Part shown: positions 28,957-38,815 of the stretch, one piece after another
Layout: the number at the start of each line of letters is the position of its first letter
How positions within the stretch are numbered: position 1 is the stretch's first letter
NCBI GenBank assembly: GCA_937921035.1
Contig: CALEUL010000060.1
Coordinates: forward strand, 62,001 to 126,000
Reading direction: 5' to 3'
DNA from: an uncultured Porphyromonadaceae bacterium
Lineage (GTDB): Bacteria; Bacteroidota; Bacteroidia; Bacteroidales; Muribaculaceae
DNA length: 64,000 nucleotides
Made by a program: the position numbers and the translations under genes
Notes under the pieces: generated by a model
What the model was told of the DNA's origin: nothing
The model's input: only the letters and a program-made list of their open reading frames with translations
Database searches by the model: none

Positions 28957-31071
28957 TTAGGATTGTTTTGGTTCGTCGTTCGCAGGAGCATTGTCCACGG
29001 GAGTATCGTCAGAACCGACGTCCGGCGTTTTTTCGCCGCTCACTTCTGTAGCGGTAACATCGGTGATGCCGTCAGAATCTATCGGCGGAGGCACAGTACC
29101 GCCGGATAGCTTCGACATTTCTTTCTCTCCGAACAACTCGTCGGTTCGCGATGTCCACGGGCGCGGCCCGAAGATGCGCTGTACATCCTCCGTATATATC
29201 ACCTCGCGGGAGATAAGCGTCTTGGCAAGTTCGGCGTGGCCATCGGCATACTGTCGCAGTATCGCTTTTGCGCGCTCGTACTGCTCGCTGACGATGCGCG
29301 ATACTTCCTGGTCGATTATCTTGGCGCGTTCATCGCTGTAGGGGTTTGTGAACATGCTGTTCTGGCCGGTAGAGTCGTAGTAACTTATATTTGGCATCTT
29401 GTCGCTCATGCCATAGTACGCCACCATAGCGTAGGCCTGCTTGGTAACACGCTCAAGGTCATTTGCGGCGCCGGTGGATATGTGGCCCATAAACAGTTCC
29501 TCGGCGGCACGGCCGCCAAGCAGCGAACATATGTCATCCAGAAGCACCTGCGACGGCACTATCTGACGTTCTTCGGGCAGATACCAGGCTGCGCCGAGGG
29601 CTTTGCCGCGCGGAACGATGGTAACTTTCACAAGCGGGTTGCCGTAGCGCAGATGCCACGATACCGTGGCGTGGCCTGCCTCATGCACGGCAATGCTCTT
29701 TTTCTCATCGTCGGTGAGTATCTTGTTGCGTTTTTCCAGACCGCCGATAATACGGTCGACGGCGGCGTTGAAATCGTCCTTGCCCACATTGGTCTTGTTG
29801 TGGCGCGCGGCGATAAGAGCTGCCTCGTTGCACACATTGGCGATGTCGGCGCCCGAAAACCCTGGGGTCTGGCGGGCAAGCATCTCTATATCAAGATCGG
29901 GAGCGGTCTTGATTTTACGCAGATGCACCTTGAAAATCTCAACGCGGTCGGGAAGATCCGGGAGATCTACATAAATCTGACGGTCGAAACGGCCGGCACG
30001 CATAAGGGCCTTGTCAAGGATATCTGCACGGTTTGTAGCGGCAAGAATGATAACGCCGCTGTTTGTACCGAAGCCATCCATCTCGGTAAGAAGCTGATTC
30101 AAAGTATTCTCACGTTCGTCGTTCGCACCCATGCTTGCGTTGCGGCCACGGGCACGGCCAACGGCGTCGATTTCGTCGATAAACACTATGCATGGCGCTT
30201 TTTCCTTGGCCTGGCGGAATAAGTCGCGTACACGCGAGGCACCCACACCTACGAACATCTCCACGAAGTCGGAACCTGACATTGAGAAGAAAGGCACATC
30301 TGCCTCGCCGGCCACAGCCTTTGCAAGCAAGGTCTTGCCGGTACCAGGAGGGCCTACAAGAAGTGCGCCCTTGGGAATTTTACCGCCGAGGTTGGTATAG
30401 CGCTGCGGATTCTTGAGGAATTCCACAATCTCCTCGATTTCGGTCTTGGCCTCGCTCAGACCGGCAACGTCGCGGAACGTTACCTTGTCGGCATTGTCCT
30501 TGTCGAACAGCATGGCTTTGGATTTGCCTACGCTGAATATTCCTCCGCCGCCGCCTGCGCCACCGTTGCCGCCGGCCATGCGGCGCATAAGGTAGAACCA
30601 TACGCCGATAAAGAGTACAAAGGGGAAGATAGACCAGAAAATACCGCTCAGAGGACTACTCTGCTCATATTCCACATCACCGGTAAACGAGCCGTCGGCA
30701 CGCCACTGGTCTATTTTCTCGGAAAGTTTGTCGGCTGAGGGAATTGTGGCCTCCACGCAGGCTTTTATCCCTTCTCCGGGTTTGAAGGCATGTTTGAAAA
30801 GCACCTGCGCCAGCGAGTCCGTAAGATCGCCGCGCACACGCTTCTTGTCGGTGTACACAACAATCTTGGTTATACCGTTGTCGGCTTCCACATACTGTTC
30901 GAAGTTGCTGTAGCTCACCTCTTTGGTGGCCGTGTTATTGTCGAAATAGAACACACCCACAAGAAAGAGGATTACCACAAGGTACATCCACCACAGACTG
31001 AAACCGATACCTTTTTTAGGCGACTGGGGTTTCTTGCCGGGCATGAAGTTGTTATTTGGAGGCAAAGGCAT
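28957..31071 (-). CDS. ftsH: ATP-dependent zinc metalloprotease FtsH
   Basis: Inner-membrane AAA+ protease degrading misassembled and regulatory membrane proteins. The 704-residue product has an N-terminal transmembrane helix (about 24-43), a periplasmic domain, a second helix (about 145-165), an AAA+ module with GPPGTGKT Walker A, FIDEIDA Walker B and the second region of homology, then an M41 protease domain with the zinc site HEAGH. The tail (about 655-704) is acidic and low in complexity. It follows rsfS by 34 bp. An internal Met at residue 10 could also serve as start. Confidence 0.97.
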   Translation of the reverse strand: MPLPPNNNFMPGKKPQSPKKGIGFSLWWMYLVVILFLVGVFYFDNNTATKEVSYSNFEQYVEADNGITKIVVYTDKKRVRGDLTDSLAQVLFKHAFKPGEGIKACVEATIPSADKLSEKIDQWRADGSFTGDVEYEQSSPLSGIFWSIFPFVLFIGVWFYLMRRMAGGNGGAGGGGGIFSVGKSKAMLFDKDNADKVTFRDVAGLSEAKTEIEEIVEFLKNPQRYTNLGGKIPKGALLVGPPGTGKTLLAKAVAGEADVPFFSMSGSDFVEMFVGVGASRVRDLFRQAKEKAPCIVFIDEIDAVGRARGRNASMGANDERENTLNQLLTEMDGFGTNSGVIILAATNRADILDKALMRAGRFDRQIYVDLPDLPDRVEIFKVHLRKIKTAPDLDIEMLARQTPGFSGADIANVCNEAALIAARHNKTNVGKDDFNAAVDRIIGGLEKRNKILTDDEKKSIAVHEAGHATVSWHLRYGNPLVKVTIVPRGKALGAAWYLPEERQIVPSQVLLDDICSLLGGRAAEELFMGHISTGAANDLERVTKQAYAMVAYYGMSDKMPNISYYDSTGQNSMFTNPYSDERAKIIDQEVSRIVSEQYERAKAILRQYADGHAELAKTLISREVIYTEDVQRIFGPRPWTSRTDELFGEKEMSKLSGGTVPPPIDSDGITDVTATEVSGEKTPDVGSDDTPVDNAPANDEPKQS

Positions 31072-31105
31072 TATATTTCCTTGATTAATTGGTTTCTATA
31101 TTGTT

Positions 31106-31465
31106 TCAGCATAAGTCGGCAACCTCGGATATGCGGGCGTCGCTCCACAGTTCCTCAAGGTTGTAGCGGCGCCGTGTGTCGGGCATGAATATGTGCACCC
31201 ACACGCTGCCGTAATCCATAATCACCCAGTCCGAGCCTTCTTCGCCATCAATATCGTAGGGCTTGATTCCACCGTTGTTACGCACATATTCCTCTACGCA
31301 CTCGGCAATAGAGGCTGTGTGCGTCGTGGAATTACCTTCGGCAATAATAAAGGCGCCTGTGGCCGCTGTATCGATATGACTGAAATCTACTATGGTGATC
31401 GAACGTCCTTTACGTTCCTGGATACCCTCTATGATGAGTTGTTCGAGTTCCTTGTCTGAGGTCAT
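31106..31465 (-). CDS. rsfS: Ribosomal silencing factor RsfS
   Basis: Binds uL14 on the 50S subunit and blocks subunit joining when nutrients are scarce. The 119-residue product has the complete Iojap fold: ITIVDFSHIDTAATGAFIIAEGNS near the N-terminus, SDWVIMDYGSVWVHIF and the C-terminal RRRYNLEELWSDA, all family hallmarks. First gene of rsfS-ftsH(-DUF3298), with a -7 element upstream. Confidence 0.95.
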   Translation of the reverse strand: MTSDKELEQLIIEGIQERKGRSITIVDFSHIDTAATGAFIIAEGNSTTHTASIAECVEEYVRNNGGIKPYDIDGEEGSDWVIMDYGSVWVHIFMPDTRRRYNLEELWSDARISEVADLC

Positions 31466-31491
31466 TAATGTTTTTAACTTTAATTTTTTCG

Positions 31492-31499
31492 CAAATATA
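31492..31499 (-). promoter_or_regulatory. -7 element of rsfS-ftsH
   Basis: TATATTTG on the minus strand fits TAnnTTTG, 26 bases before the rsfS start. No clear TTTG at -33. Confidence 0.5.
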
Positions 31500-31566
31500 A
31501 TGAATTAAATCGTAGCCGGAAAACTCCTGTTATAAAGTTTAACAATTCAGTAGACGAAAAGTGCGG

Positions 31567-32805
31567 TCATTGATAAGAAATTGCTGTGGCAGGGTCGATG
31601 GATGAGGCCACACGTGCCGGGAGCACCAAAATGAGCCATGCCGCCACAGCCACACCTACGTTGAGCAAAATCATGGCTGGGATATTCATCTCCACCGGAA
31701 CGGTGTCGAGGTAGTACATCTGCGGGTCCAACGCTATGGCGCCGGTATATTTCTGCGCGAGCAGCAGACCTATGCCGAGTACATTGCCGACAAGCAGCCC
31801 AAGCCCGACAAGACGCATGGCCATATCTACAAATATATGCCGCACAACCGGTTTCGATGCCCCGAGGGCGCGCAGGACGCCAATCATGCGCACTCGCTCG
31901 AGAATAAGGATAAAGAGACTGGATACAAGTGTAAGTCCGGCAACGGCAAGCATAAGCGCGAAAATCACTATCACATTGGTATCCAACAGGTCAAGCCAGT
32001 TAAAATAGAGGGCGCCGCTGCGCATGATATTGTCCACGGTATACAAATCCTCTATTTTTCCATCGGCGACGGCATCTACAAGGGATTTCTGCAAATCGGA
32101 CGATTCATCGAACAGATTTTCAAGACCAACGCCTCTTATGTCCAGGCGGTTGCCGCCTATACTGTCCAGACCGGCAACTTTCTGCAAGCCAGCAAGCGAT
32201 GCGTACGCGATGTTATAGTCATACTCGCCGAAATTGGACCTGTACAGACCTGCCACAGTGTGACGTCGCACCTTCACACCGCCGTCAACAAAGAACGAGC
32301 TGGTTATTCTGTCGCCAACGCCCACACCGAGCATCTGCGCAACCTGCTCGGACAGAACAATACAGTTCACACAGCTGTCTGCGCCGAAATCGGGCCAGAC
32401 ACCGGCGGTGATATTGCCTTTCTCGAAGCTGAAATTACCTTCAGGAGCCTGTCCCAGAAGGACAAGTCCATGAAAATCTGTATCGCTTTTCAACAGCGAC
32501 GGCTGCCGCAGCGAAAGACGGATATCGGCGTCGGGAAACTCGGCGCGCACAATAGAATCGAGTGCCGGAGTAAGCTCCAGAGTTGTGGAATAGGAACTCG
32601 CCGGCGCCGCCACGGTAATCTGTGCATCAAAACCCATGAGGCGCTCGCGTATACCATGCTTGAAACCAAGCACAATGCCTACGGTCAGCTCCATAATCAT
32701 CAGTGCCAGCGCTACTCCGGCCACGGCGATGGCCACTCCGGCACCGGAGCTTCCGTCATTACCGCGCAGACGCAGGCGCCGCGATATCCAAAAACTTATG
32801 TTCAT
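31567..32805 (-). CDS. LolC/LolE-type ABC transporter permease
   Basis: A 412-residue inner-membrane permease. Residues about 22-47 form the first transmembrane helix (VAIAVAGVALALMIMELTVGIVLGF), followed by a large MacB/LolC-like periplasmic domain (about 55-265), and three C-terminal helices in the FtsX fold, including LIVSSLFILILERVRMIGVLRALGAS. In Bacteroidetes such proteins are taken to release lipoproteins from the inner membrane. No ATPase gene is adjacent. It overlaps the preceding SGNH gene in an ATGA and is the last gene of the ftsY run. Confidence 0.85.
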   Translation of the reverse strand: MNISFWISRRLRLRGNDGSSGAGVAIAVAGVALALMIMELTVGIVLGFKHGIRERLMGFDAQITVAAPASSYSTTLELTPALDSIVRAEFPDADIRLSLRQPSLLKSDTDFHGLVLLGQAPEGNFSFEKGNITAGVWPDFGADSCVNCIVLSEQVAQMLGVGVGDRITSSFFVDGGVKVRRHTVAGLYRSNFGEYDYNIAYASLAGLQKVAGLDSIGGNRLDIRGVGLENLFDESSDLQKSLVDAVADGKIEDLYTVDNIMRSGALYFNWLDLLDTNVIVIFALMLAVAGLTLVSSLFILILERVRMIGVLRALGASKPVVRHIFVDMAMRLVGLGLLVGNVLGIGLLLAQKYTGAIALDPQMYYLDTVPVEMNIPAMILLNVGVAVAAWLILVLPARVASSIDPATAISYQ

Positions 32806-34046
32806 TGTTCCAATTTTTCTAATATAGCATCGCCTAAGAGGCTACCCCACAGGCGATAGGCTGTCGCTGTAAAGTGTACGCCGTCGGCACTGAGCAAGTG
32901 CGCCGACCGCTGCGATGCGGCACTACCGGCAACAGCATAATGGTTGTAATAGGGAATTCCTTTTTCTTCGGCATACGTACGCATGGTTCGTGCCACCTGT
33001 GTGGTCTTGGTGTTCACAACCTGCACTGTGCGCCGGCGACGCCCCTTGCGGTACTTCCGTATTTTCTTATAACACTCCGTCGGCCCCACAAGAAGCACTT
33101 TTGTACTGGGGCTGCATCGTTCTATCGTGGTTAAAAGACCGGTCATATCAGAGCGCAGGGAATCCATAGTCAGACGACCGAACGCTTCGTTTGTGCCGAG
33201 GGCAATAATCACAAGGTCGGGATGCAGCGAAGCTATGCCCTCCCCGAAACCCGGCAGTGTATTATAATCGCAAAACGATGTACCGTTGTTACCTATGGAA
33301 TGTGTGAGAACGCCCACGCTGTCGCTCAAAAGCTCTATTCCACCGAAAGTTGCCCGCATATCGCCCTGCATTGTTATGGCAACATCGGTAGTGGGTTCTG
33401 GCAAGCGTATGCTCAGCATTGCGTCAGGGTCAGGACAATTGTGGAATTGTGTTTTGTGTCCTCCTGTGCTTATCTCCGTAATATCATAGAAGCCATCGGT
33501 CGTGTGGAAACGCAGACGGTCGAAAGGCGTTTTGCAAGTAATATCGAAAGTGAATTCACTCATACCGGGGCGCACGCCTATTCCGGTGAACGGCAAATCC
33601 AACACGCGCGTCTGCCGCATAATGCGGTCGCTCTCGTACGAATTTGCTGTACGGAAGGTATAGTCGGCCGGCTCGTTTGTTCCGGCAAGACGGAACGGAA
33701 TTATTATGCCGCGACCCGCAAGATGGCCCTGAGCCAGTCGATTGCGCAACATAGAGCCATTGAAATCGGCCTGTACATGGCTGTTGCCGATGTACACGAC
33801 AGTAAACAGTGAGTCGCCGGCGAGCGCTGCACGGTATTTGGAGCCGAGAGCGGTCCAGTCGTCGCCGTTGAGCCGCACTTTATTGTTGGCGAGTTTCAGC
33901 GACGGATAATCGGCATAATTAACCTCGGTAACCTCGGATACTTCCAGCACCGGATTCAGACGCTCGGCGGCCTGTGTGCTGTCAAAGTCCTGTGCATACA
34001 CGCTAAGAGGCAGAAGGAGAGACAGGGAGAGAAGGAATTTATTCAT
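32802..34046 (-). CDS. Secreted SGNH/GDSL-type hydrolase with variant block I
   Basis: A 414-residue exported protein with signal peptide ending near VYAQD (about 19). SGNH blocks are visible: block I as YIGNSHVQADF with the nucleophile at S89 (the usual GDS is GNS here), block III as ALGTNEAFG, and block V as DGVHFTATAY with catalytic Asp and His. An inserted beta-domain (about 165-250) lies between. Probable substrate is an acyl or acetyl ester on a cell-envelope glycan. The ATG at 34046 overlaps the upstream SGNH gene by 8 bp; an in-frame TTG three codons earlier is less likely. Follows its paralogue in tandem. Confidence 0.82.
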   Translation of the reverse strand: MNKFLLSLSLLLPLSVYAQDFDSTQAAERLNPVLEVSEVTEVNYADYPSLKLANNKVRLNGDDWTALGSKYRAALAGDSLFTVVYIGNSHVQADFNGSMLRNRLAQGHLAGRGIIIPFRLAGTNEPADYTFRTANSYESDRIMRQTRVLDLPFTGIGVRPGMSEFTFDITCKTPFDRLRFHTTDGFYDITEISTGGHKTQFHNCPDPDAMLSIRLPEPTTDVAITMQGDMRATFGGIELLSDSVGVLTHSIGNNGTSFCDYNTLPGFGEGIASLHPDLVIIALGTNEAFGRLTMDSLRSDMTGLLTTIERCSPSTKVLLVGPTECYKKIRKYRKGRRRRTVQVVNTKTTQVARTMRTYAEEKGIPYYNHYAVAGSAASQRSAHLLSADGVHFTATAYRLWGSLLGDAILEKLEQ

Positions 34047-35415
34047 TAATGGCAATTTGTAAGGCTTTGTCTAAAAGTGCGGCAAGCTCAGCGCCGCCGG
34101 CATGGTTAAGGTGAATATAATCTGCGTTAACAAGTTTGCGTTTGCGCCAGTCAGCAATCGCGCCGTCGCCGCCCATAGCCGCACGTGTATCCCAGAACAA
34201 CGTGCCTGCATTCACGGCCAGACGCCGCTGTGCCTGAAGCATAGCCGCCGCAGCTTCGAGCGACTCCACCGCAGCACCTTTCTTTGCGCCACGGTCGCCA
34301 ACGCCCATCACAAGAATGTCGGCGTTCCTATAGCTCTGACGTATACGGTCTATGGATTTTTTCATCTGCATGGCATAGGCGCTGTAGTTGGTCTGGTCCG
34401 GACTGATTGCATTCATACCGAATTCCAGGATAATAAGGTCGTAGTCCACGAAACGGGCCATTTGGCCGCACAGGCCGTTGTTGAGAAAGCGGAGGCCCAT
34501 ACCCGAGTTGCCTCGGACCGACATACAATCCAGTGCAACGCCCGAAGCTCCGTCCAGATATGTTCCCAAAGCCACAAGGCCCGGGATATCGGTAGCAACT
34601 TCGGCTTTATCGGTTTCAGCGGCCACCTCAAGCATCTGCACATCCTCGGAAGGCTGCACGTCAAAACTGCGGGGGGTACCGTCGGAAAGCGTTATGCTTA
34701 CCGTGCCCGAATCGGGCGCTATAAATAGAAAACGGGTATTATCCCATTTGTGTGTATCCGGAAAGGCGCCGCATCCCTTGAAAGTGGTGCTCGCTCCGCC
34801 AACCGAACGTGCATAGTCGCTGGAGAGCGTTCGCATTTTATCGTCTTTCCCAAAGGTACGGACATCGCGCATAGTCCATCCTTTATCGCTTTGGCGTACG
34901 GTGTGTCTGAAACCGGGGAAATCACTGTGCATGGCCATGAAACCGACCCCGGAACCGCCATAACGCTGCTGTAGCCTGTCGCGCAGATTCTGGCAGAAAA
35001 TATCGCCTTCTATATATGAATCGCCTAACACGGCCACACGGGCCTTTCCTCCGGCAAGTGCCGCGCGAAAGCGTTCAAGAGCGACACTACTGCCGGTATA
35101 ATTCTCGATAAGCACAACGCCGTCGCGCATGGGGGGCGCGTCGGGTACCACATGCACTTGCACCACACTGTCGGCCGCAAGACTGTCAGCAGCCACAGGC
35201 ACGATAGTATTGTCGCCGCCTCCTGTTTCTTCCGGCAGTACAGGTATCTCGGGAGCATCAACACTCGCAATCGGTTCAGGGCGGAGGTCGCCGAAAAGAT
35301 CGAAATCTTTCAGAAGATTACCTGTAAGGCCGCTCCACGGTACCAGCGATAGCAGCACAAGCAGACCTATCGAGATAAAGGCAAGCAGAAATACATGTCG
35401 CGATGAATCATTCAT
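34039..35415 (-). CDS. Membrane-anchored SGNH-fold hydrolase
   Basis: A 458-residue protein with one N-terminal transmembrane helix (about 8-27), a Pro/acidic linker to about 95, then a periplasmic SGNH domain: VAVLGDSYIEGD (S133), the block III region LEFGMNAISPDQ, and NADYIHLNHAGGAELA with the Asp-His pair. A beta insert (about 215-300) resembles that of the downstream paralogue. In many Bacteroidetes such pairs follow an MBOAT O-acyltransferase gene; none is seen here. Likely acts on O-acylated surface or wall glycans. It follows menF by 24 bp. Confidence 0.8.
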   Translation of the reverse strand: MNDSSRHVFLLAFISIGLLVLLSLVPWSGLTGNLLKDFDLFGDLRPEPIASVDAPEIPVLPEETGGGDNTIVPVAADSLAADSVVQVHVVPDAPPMRDGVVLIENYTGSSVALERFRAALAGGKARVAVLGDSYIEGDIFCQNLRDRLQQRYGGSGVGFMAMHSDFPGFRHTVRQSDKGWTMRDVRTFGKDDKMRTLSSDYARSVGGASTTFKGCGAFPDTHKWDNTRFLFIAPDSGTVSITLSDGTPRSFDVQPSEDVQMLEVAAETDKAEVATDIPGLVALGTYLDGASGVALDCMSVRGNSGMGLRFLNNGLCGQMARFVDYDLIILEFGMNAISPDQTNYSAYAMQMKKSIDRIRQSYRNADILVMGVGDRGAKKGAAVESLEAAAAMLQAQRRLAVNAGTLFWDTRAAMGGDGAIADWRKRKLVNADYIHLNHAGGAELAALLDKALQIAINE

Positions 35416-35439
35416 CTATAAAACAGTTTTGGAGAGAGT

Positions 35440-36408
35440 TCAGTATTTTCCAAGAATATCTATCAGCGGCGCGGCCTTTGCCTCAGTCTCGTTCCACTCG
35501 TCGGCGGCATCGGACGAAGCCGTTATACCACTACCGGTATATACACACCAGCGTTCGGCATCGAAATGCACGCAACGCAACACAACATACGCCAGAGTAT
35601 TCGTTATCATTGTTCCGCCGTAGAAGTATCGAGGTGCATCCTCGGCAGCCGCGATTTCGGGCAAAGCACGGTGAAGCGGATAACCGCCCACTGCAGCCGT
35701 AGGATGTATGGCATCCACGATACGGCGCATATCCACGCCTTCTGGGCTACAGATATCCACCAGAGTGGCCAGATGCTCTATATGACCATAACACATATCA
35801 CCCGTCTCGCCAGCAATAGCCTTATAACCGGCGCCGGCGGCTGCGACGCGCGAGCATATATCATCCACCACAATTCGGTGTTCTTCTATGTTTTTATCAC
35901 TCCACTGCCCAGCCTCTCCGGCTTTACGTGTTCCGGCAAGTGCGCGGGTGTGTCCTGTGCCATTGCTGTCCACTTCTAAAAGCAGTTCGGGGCTTGCACC
36001 CATCCAGTAGCCTGTGGAAGGATGATAGAAAAGGAAGCAGAACATACCGGGGAAAGCGGCAAAATACTCTTCGGCCATAGCGAGAGGCGCAAAACGATCG
36101 AAACATCCGCATATCTGCCGGCAAATCACAGTCTTGCCTCCACGTTCGCGCAAACCGGACACAATTCCATTTATTGCAGCCCCGTATTTGCTACGCGGCG
36201 TAGACGTCTTGGCAACAGGCATCGAGGCGAACGGCTGCGCAAGCCATGTGCATATCTCTATTTCGGGGCAACACAGGCGTGTACCGTCGAACCGTGGTTG
36301 CAGACACACATTGAAATCAACTTGCCCGGGCAGACGGTATGCCACAAAAGGAGTGTCAGAGGGCACGTCCTTCAAGGTCAAAGAACTCAGAGCCTGTAAT
36401 TTCAACAT
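35440..36408 (-). CDS. menF: Isochorismate synthase (chorismate-binding enzyme)
   Basis: Converts chorismate to isochorismate, the first step towards menaquinone. At 322 residues it has only the chorismate-binding domain, typical of short Bacteroidetes MenF. Signature segments: SPELLLEV, ALAGTRKAGE, KNIEEHRIVVDDI, HPTAAVGGYPLHRAL and FYGGTMITNT-x-YVVLRC with VYTGSGIT. No other men gene is nearby. Its start lies 53 bp inside the end of rimO, an unusually long same-strand overlap; no better downstream ATG exists before residue 60, so the overlap is accepted. Salicylate or anthranilate synthase activity is less likely. Confidence 0.87.
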   Translation of the reverse strand: MLKLQALSSLTLKDVPSDTPFVAYRLPGQVDFNVCLQPRFDGTRLCCPEIEICTWLAQPFASMPVAKTSTPRSKYGAAINGIVSGLRERGGKTVICRQICGCFDRFAPLAMAEEYFAAFPGMFCFLFYHPSTGYWMGASPELLLEVDSNGTGHTRALAGTRKAGEAGQWSDKNIEEHRIVVDDICSRVAAAGAGYKAIAGETGDMCYGHIEHLATLVDICSPEGVDMRRIVDAIHPTAAVGGYPLHRALPEIAAAEDAPRYFYGGTMITNTLAYVVLRCVHFDAERWCVYTGSGITASSDAADEWNETEAKAAPLIDILGKY

Positions 36409-37666
36409 TGTATATTTTTCCTATTTCGAGAGGCCTATCTGATGAAACATACACACAAGGGTCTACCTCCGGCGAATCGTATTCTGTACGTCCTTCGTAC
36501 GTGCCTGTTTCCTCGTCGAACGAATCCATTATAACACGCAGTGTCTGTCCGATCTTGCTTTCGGCCGTTTCTACGGCAATATTTTCCTGCACCTCCATCA
36601 GGCGGCTAAGACGTTCCTGCTTCACATCGTCGCTTATTTCGTCGGGAAGATGCTCTGCGGCGAAAGTACCCTCCTCCTCGCAGTAGGCAAAAGCGCCGAG
36701 ACGCTCGAAACGCTGCTCGCGCACAAAATCCAGCAGCCTGTCAAAAGCCTCTTCGGTCTCGCCCGGGAAACCAACCATCATGGTTGTGCGTATATGGATT
36801 CCGGGCACCTCACGGCGTATGCGGGCAAGCAGCTCGCGCGTCTCCGCAGCTGTTATATGGCGGCGCATTGCGGTGAGAACGCCGTCGTCGATGTGCTGCA
36901 ACGCCAGATCGAGGTACTTGCATACATTGGCGTGGCGTGCCATCACGGGCAAGATGCCGTATGGAAAATCGGACGGATATGCATAGTGCAGACGTATCAT
37001 TTCCACGCCCTCGATACCGGCCATATCGTCGATAAGGTCGGCAAGCGGCTCGGCGGGAGCGTCGGCAAGGTCGCGACCATATGAGGACAGATCCTGCGCT
37101 ATAATATTGAACTCACGCGTGCCGCGTGCGACAAGCGAACGCACTTCCTCTAAAATCTCGGCGGCGGGACGCGAGTGATGCCGTCCCGTGATAAGGGGTA
37201 TGGCACAGTAGGCGCAGAAACGATTGCAGCCCTCCGATATCTTTATATATGCGTTATATGGCCCTGTGGACAGTTTGCGCTCCCAGGGCTTCGTCTCGGA
37301 TTCGGTCTTTGCCACGGTGTCTATGATTCCGCCCCAGTCGAATTTGCCGAATATGCCGTCGAGTTCCGGCATAAGACCGGGTAAATCGTTACGGTAGCGC
37401 TCGCTCAGGCATCCCATCGCGTACACGGCGCTCAATCGTCCTTGTTTCTTGGCCTGTATGGCCTCGAGCAAGGTATTGACGGATTCCTCCTTTGCATCAC
37501 CGATAAAACCGCAGGTGTTGACAACCATAACAGAGCCACGCGGCGGTTTCTCATCGTCGAAACGCACATCGAAGCCAGCATCGGCAAAGCGGCGCGCAAG
37601 ACGCTCGCTGTCTACAAGATTTTTGGAACAGCCAAGGCTGACTATAGAAATTGTCCTTTTTGTCAT
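36356..37666 (-). CDS. rimO: Ribosomal protein uS12 methylthiotransferase RimO
   Basis: Radical SAM methylthiotransferase modifying an Asp of ribosomal protein uS12. Of 436 residues, the N-terminal UPF0004 domain binds one [4Fe-4S] cluster through C13 (LGCSKN), C52 (NTCGF) and C85; the radical SAM cluster is held by C147, C151 and C154 (CxxxCxxC in GCNRFCAYCAIP). A C-terminal TRAM domain (about 370-436) ends FFDLEGRAL. RimO is favoured over MiaB by the SLGCSKNLVDSE start and the TRAM ending. It begins 28 bp after ftsY. Confidence 0.95.
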   Translation of the reverse strand: MTKRTISIVSLGCSKNLVDSERLARRFADAGFDVRFDDEKPPRGSVMVVNTCGFIGDAKEESVNTLLEAIQAKKQGRLSAVYAMGCLSERYRNDLPGLMPELDGIFGKFDWGGIIDTVAKTESETKPWERKLSTGPYNAYIKISEGCNRFCAYCAIPLITGRHHSRPAAEILEEVRSLVARGTREFNIIAQDLSSYGRDLADAPAEPLADLIDDMAGIEGVEMIRLHYAYPSDFPYGILPVMARHANVCKYLDLALQHIDDGVLTAMRRHITAAETRELLARIRREVPGIHIRTTMMVGFPGETEEAFDRLLDFVREQRFERLGAFAYCEEEGTFAAEHLPDEISDDVKQERLSRLMEVQENIAVETAESKIGQTLRVIMDSFDEETGTYEGRTEYDSPEVDPCVYVSSDRPLEIGKIYNVEITGSEFFDLEGRAL

Positions 37667-37694
37667 GTTTTGCTAAAGTCCGGTACCGCCGACC

Positions 37695-38654
37695 TTATTT
37701 ATGTCCGAAAAGCGATTCCACGAAGGCACGCTTGTTGAACATCTGAAGGTCATTGATGCCTTCGCCTATGCCGATATATTTTACGGGAATTCTGAACTGG
37801 TCGCTTATGCCGATAACCACACCGCCACGCGCCGTGCCGTCCAGCTTGGTGATAGCAAGGTCGGTAACCTGTGTGGCAGCGGAGAACTGGCGAGCCTGCT
37901 CGAACGCGTTCTGGCCTGTGGAGCCGTCGAGTACAAGAAGTACCTCCTGCGGAGCGCCCGGCACAACCTTGTCGATGCTGCGCTTGATTTTGGAGAGTTC
38001 ATCCATCAGCTTTGGCTTGTTGTGCAGACGGCCGGCTGTGTCGATAATGACTACGTCGGCACCCTGTGCTTTGGCGGATGTTACGGTATCGAAAGCAACG
38101 GCGGCGGGGTCCGAACCCAGCTGCTGCTTCACGATGGGTACATCTGCGCGGCGCGCCCACTCCTCAAGCTGCTCGATGGCGGCAGCACGGTATGTGTCGG
38201 CAGCGCCAAGGACAACCTTGTTGCCTGCGGCCTTGTAGAGATTGGCAAGCTTGCCTATCGTTGTAGTTTTACCCACGCCGTTAACACCCACTACCATAAT
38301 CACATACGGTTTCACACCGGCTGGCGGCATAAAGGGGTCGCCGGCGGTGCCGTTGTCGTTCTCGGCAAGCAGGTCGCTGATTTCCTGACACAGCAGTTCG
38401 TTAAGCTCGTCCACGCCGACATACTTGTCGCGTGCCACACGGGCCTGCAGACGGTCGAGAATCTTCAGCGTGGTTTCCGCACCCACATCGCTGGTGATGA
38501 AAATTTCCTCGAGTTCGTCAAGAAAATCATCGTCGACGGTACGGCGTCCCGTAAAAGCACGGCGTAACTTACTGAAAACGCCCTCTTTGGTCTTTTGGAG
38601 ACCACGGTCAAGATCCTGTTTTTTTTCGCGGCTGAAAAAATCAAAAAATCCCAT
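37695..38654 (-). CDS. ftsY: Signal recognition particle receptor FtsY
   Basis: SRP receptor GTPase delivering nascent membrane proteins to the translocon. The 319-residue product starts MGFFDFFSREKK, a short amphipathic membrane-targeting region, followed by the N domain and the G domain with GVNGVGKTTTIGKLA, DTYRAAAIEQL, VIIDTAGRLH and TKLDGTARGG. The long acidic A domain of E. coli is absent, as usual in Bacteroidetes. The ATG at 38654 fits the family start; an in-frame upstream ATG overlaps the promoter. First gene of the ftsY-rimO-menF-SGNH-SGNH-permease run. Confidence 0.96.
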   Translation of the reverse strand: MGFFDFFSREKKQDLDRGLQKTKEGVFSKLRRAFTGRRTVDDDFLDELEEIFITSDVGAETTLKILDRLQARVARDKYVGVDELNELLCQEISDLLAENDNGTAGDPFMPPAGVKPYVIMVVGVNGVGKTTTIGKLANLYKAAGNKVVLGAADTYRAAAIEQLEEWARRADVPIVKQQLGSDPAAVAFDTVTSAKAQGADVVIIDTAGRLHNKPKLMDELSKIKRSIDKVVPGAPQEVLLVLDGSTGQNAFEQARQFSAATQVTDLAITKLDGTARGGVVIGISDQFRIPVKYIGIGEGINDLQMFNKRAFVESLFGHK

Positions 38655-38678
38655 ATCGATATTGTCCTTATTAAACTG

Positions 38679-38709
38679 CAAAATTAGCCAAATTTTTCCG
38701 CATTTCAAA
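38679..38709 (-). promoter_or_regulatory. Promoter of the ftsY operon
   Basis: Minus-strand TTTG (38706-38709), 19-base spacer, TAATTTTG (38679-38686): exact consensus, 25 bases before the ftsY ATG. Confidence 0.82.
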
Positions 38710-38767
38710 ACCTCAATCGTTTTTCACCCTTGAAATATAAAATGGACTGTTTCCGAGAGACATAGCG

Positions 38768-38798
38768 CAGCCCCGCCAAATTTGGTTTGACGGGGCTG
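38768..38798 (-). terminator. Hairpin at the end of the PUL
   Basis: A 13-bp stem with one mismatch (38786-38798 with 38768-38780, CAGCCCCG...) and 5-base loop, 17 bp after the last PUL gene. No T-tract follows on the minus strand, so termination strength is uncertain. Confidence 0.6.
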
Positions 38799-38815
38799 TC
38801 TAAATTCTCAGTTGA

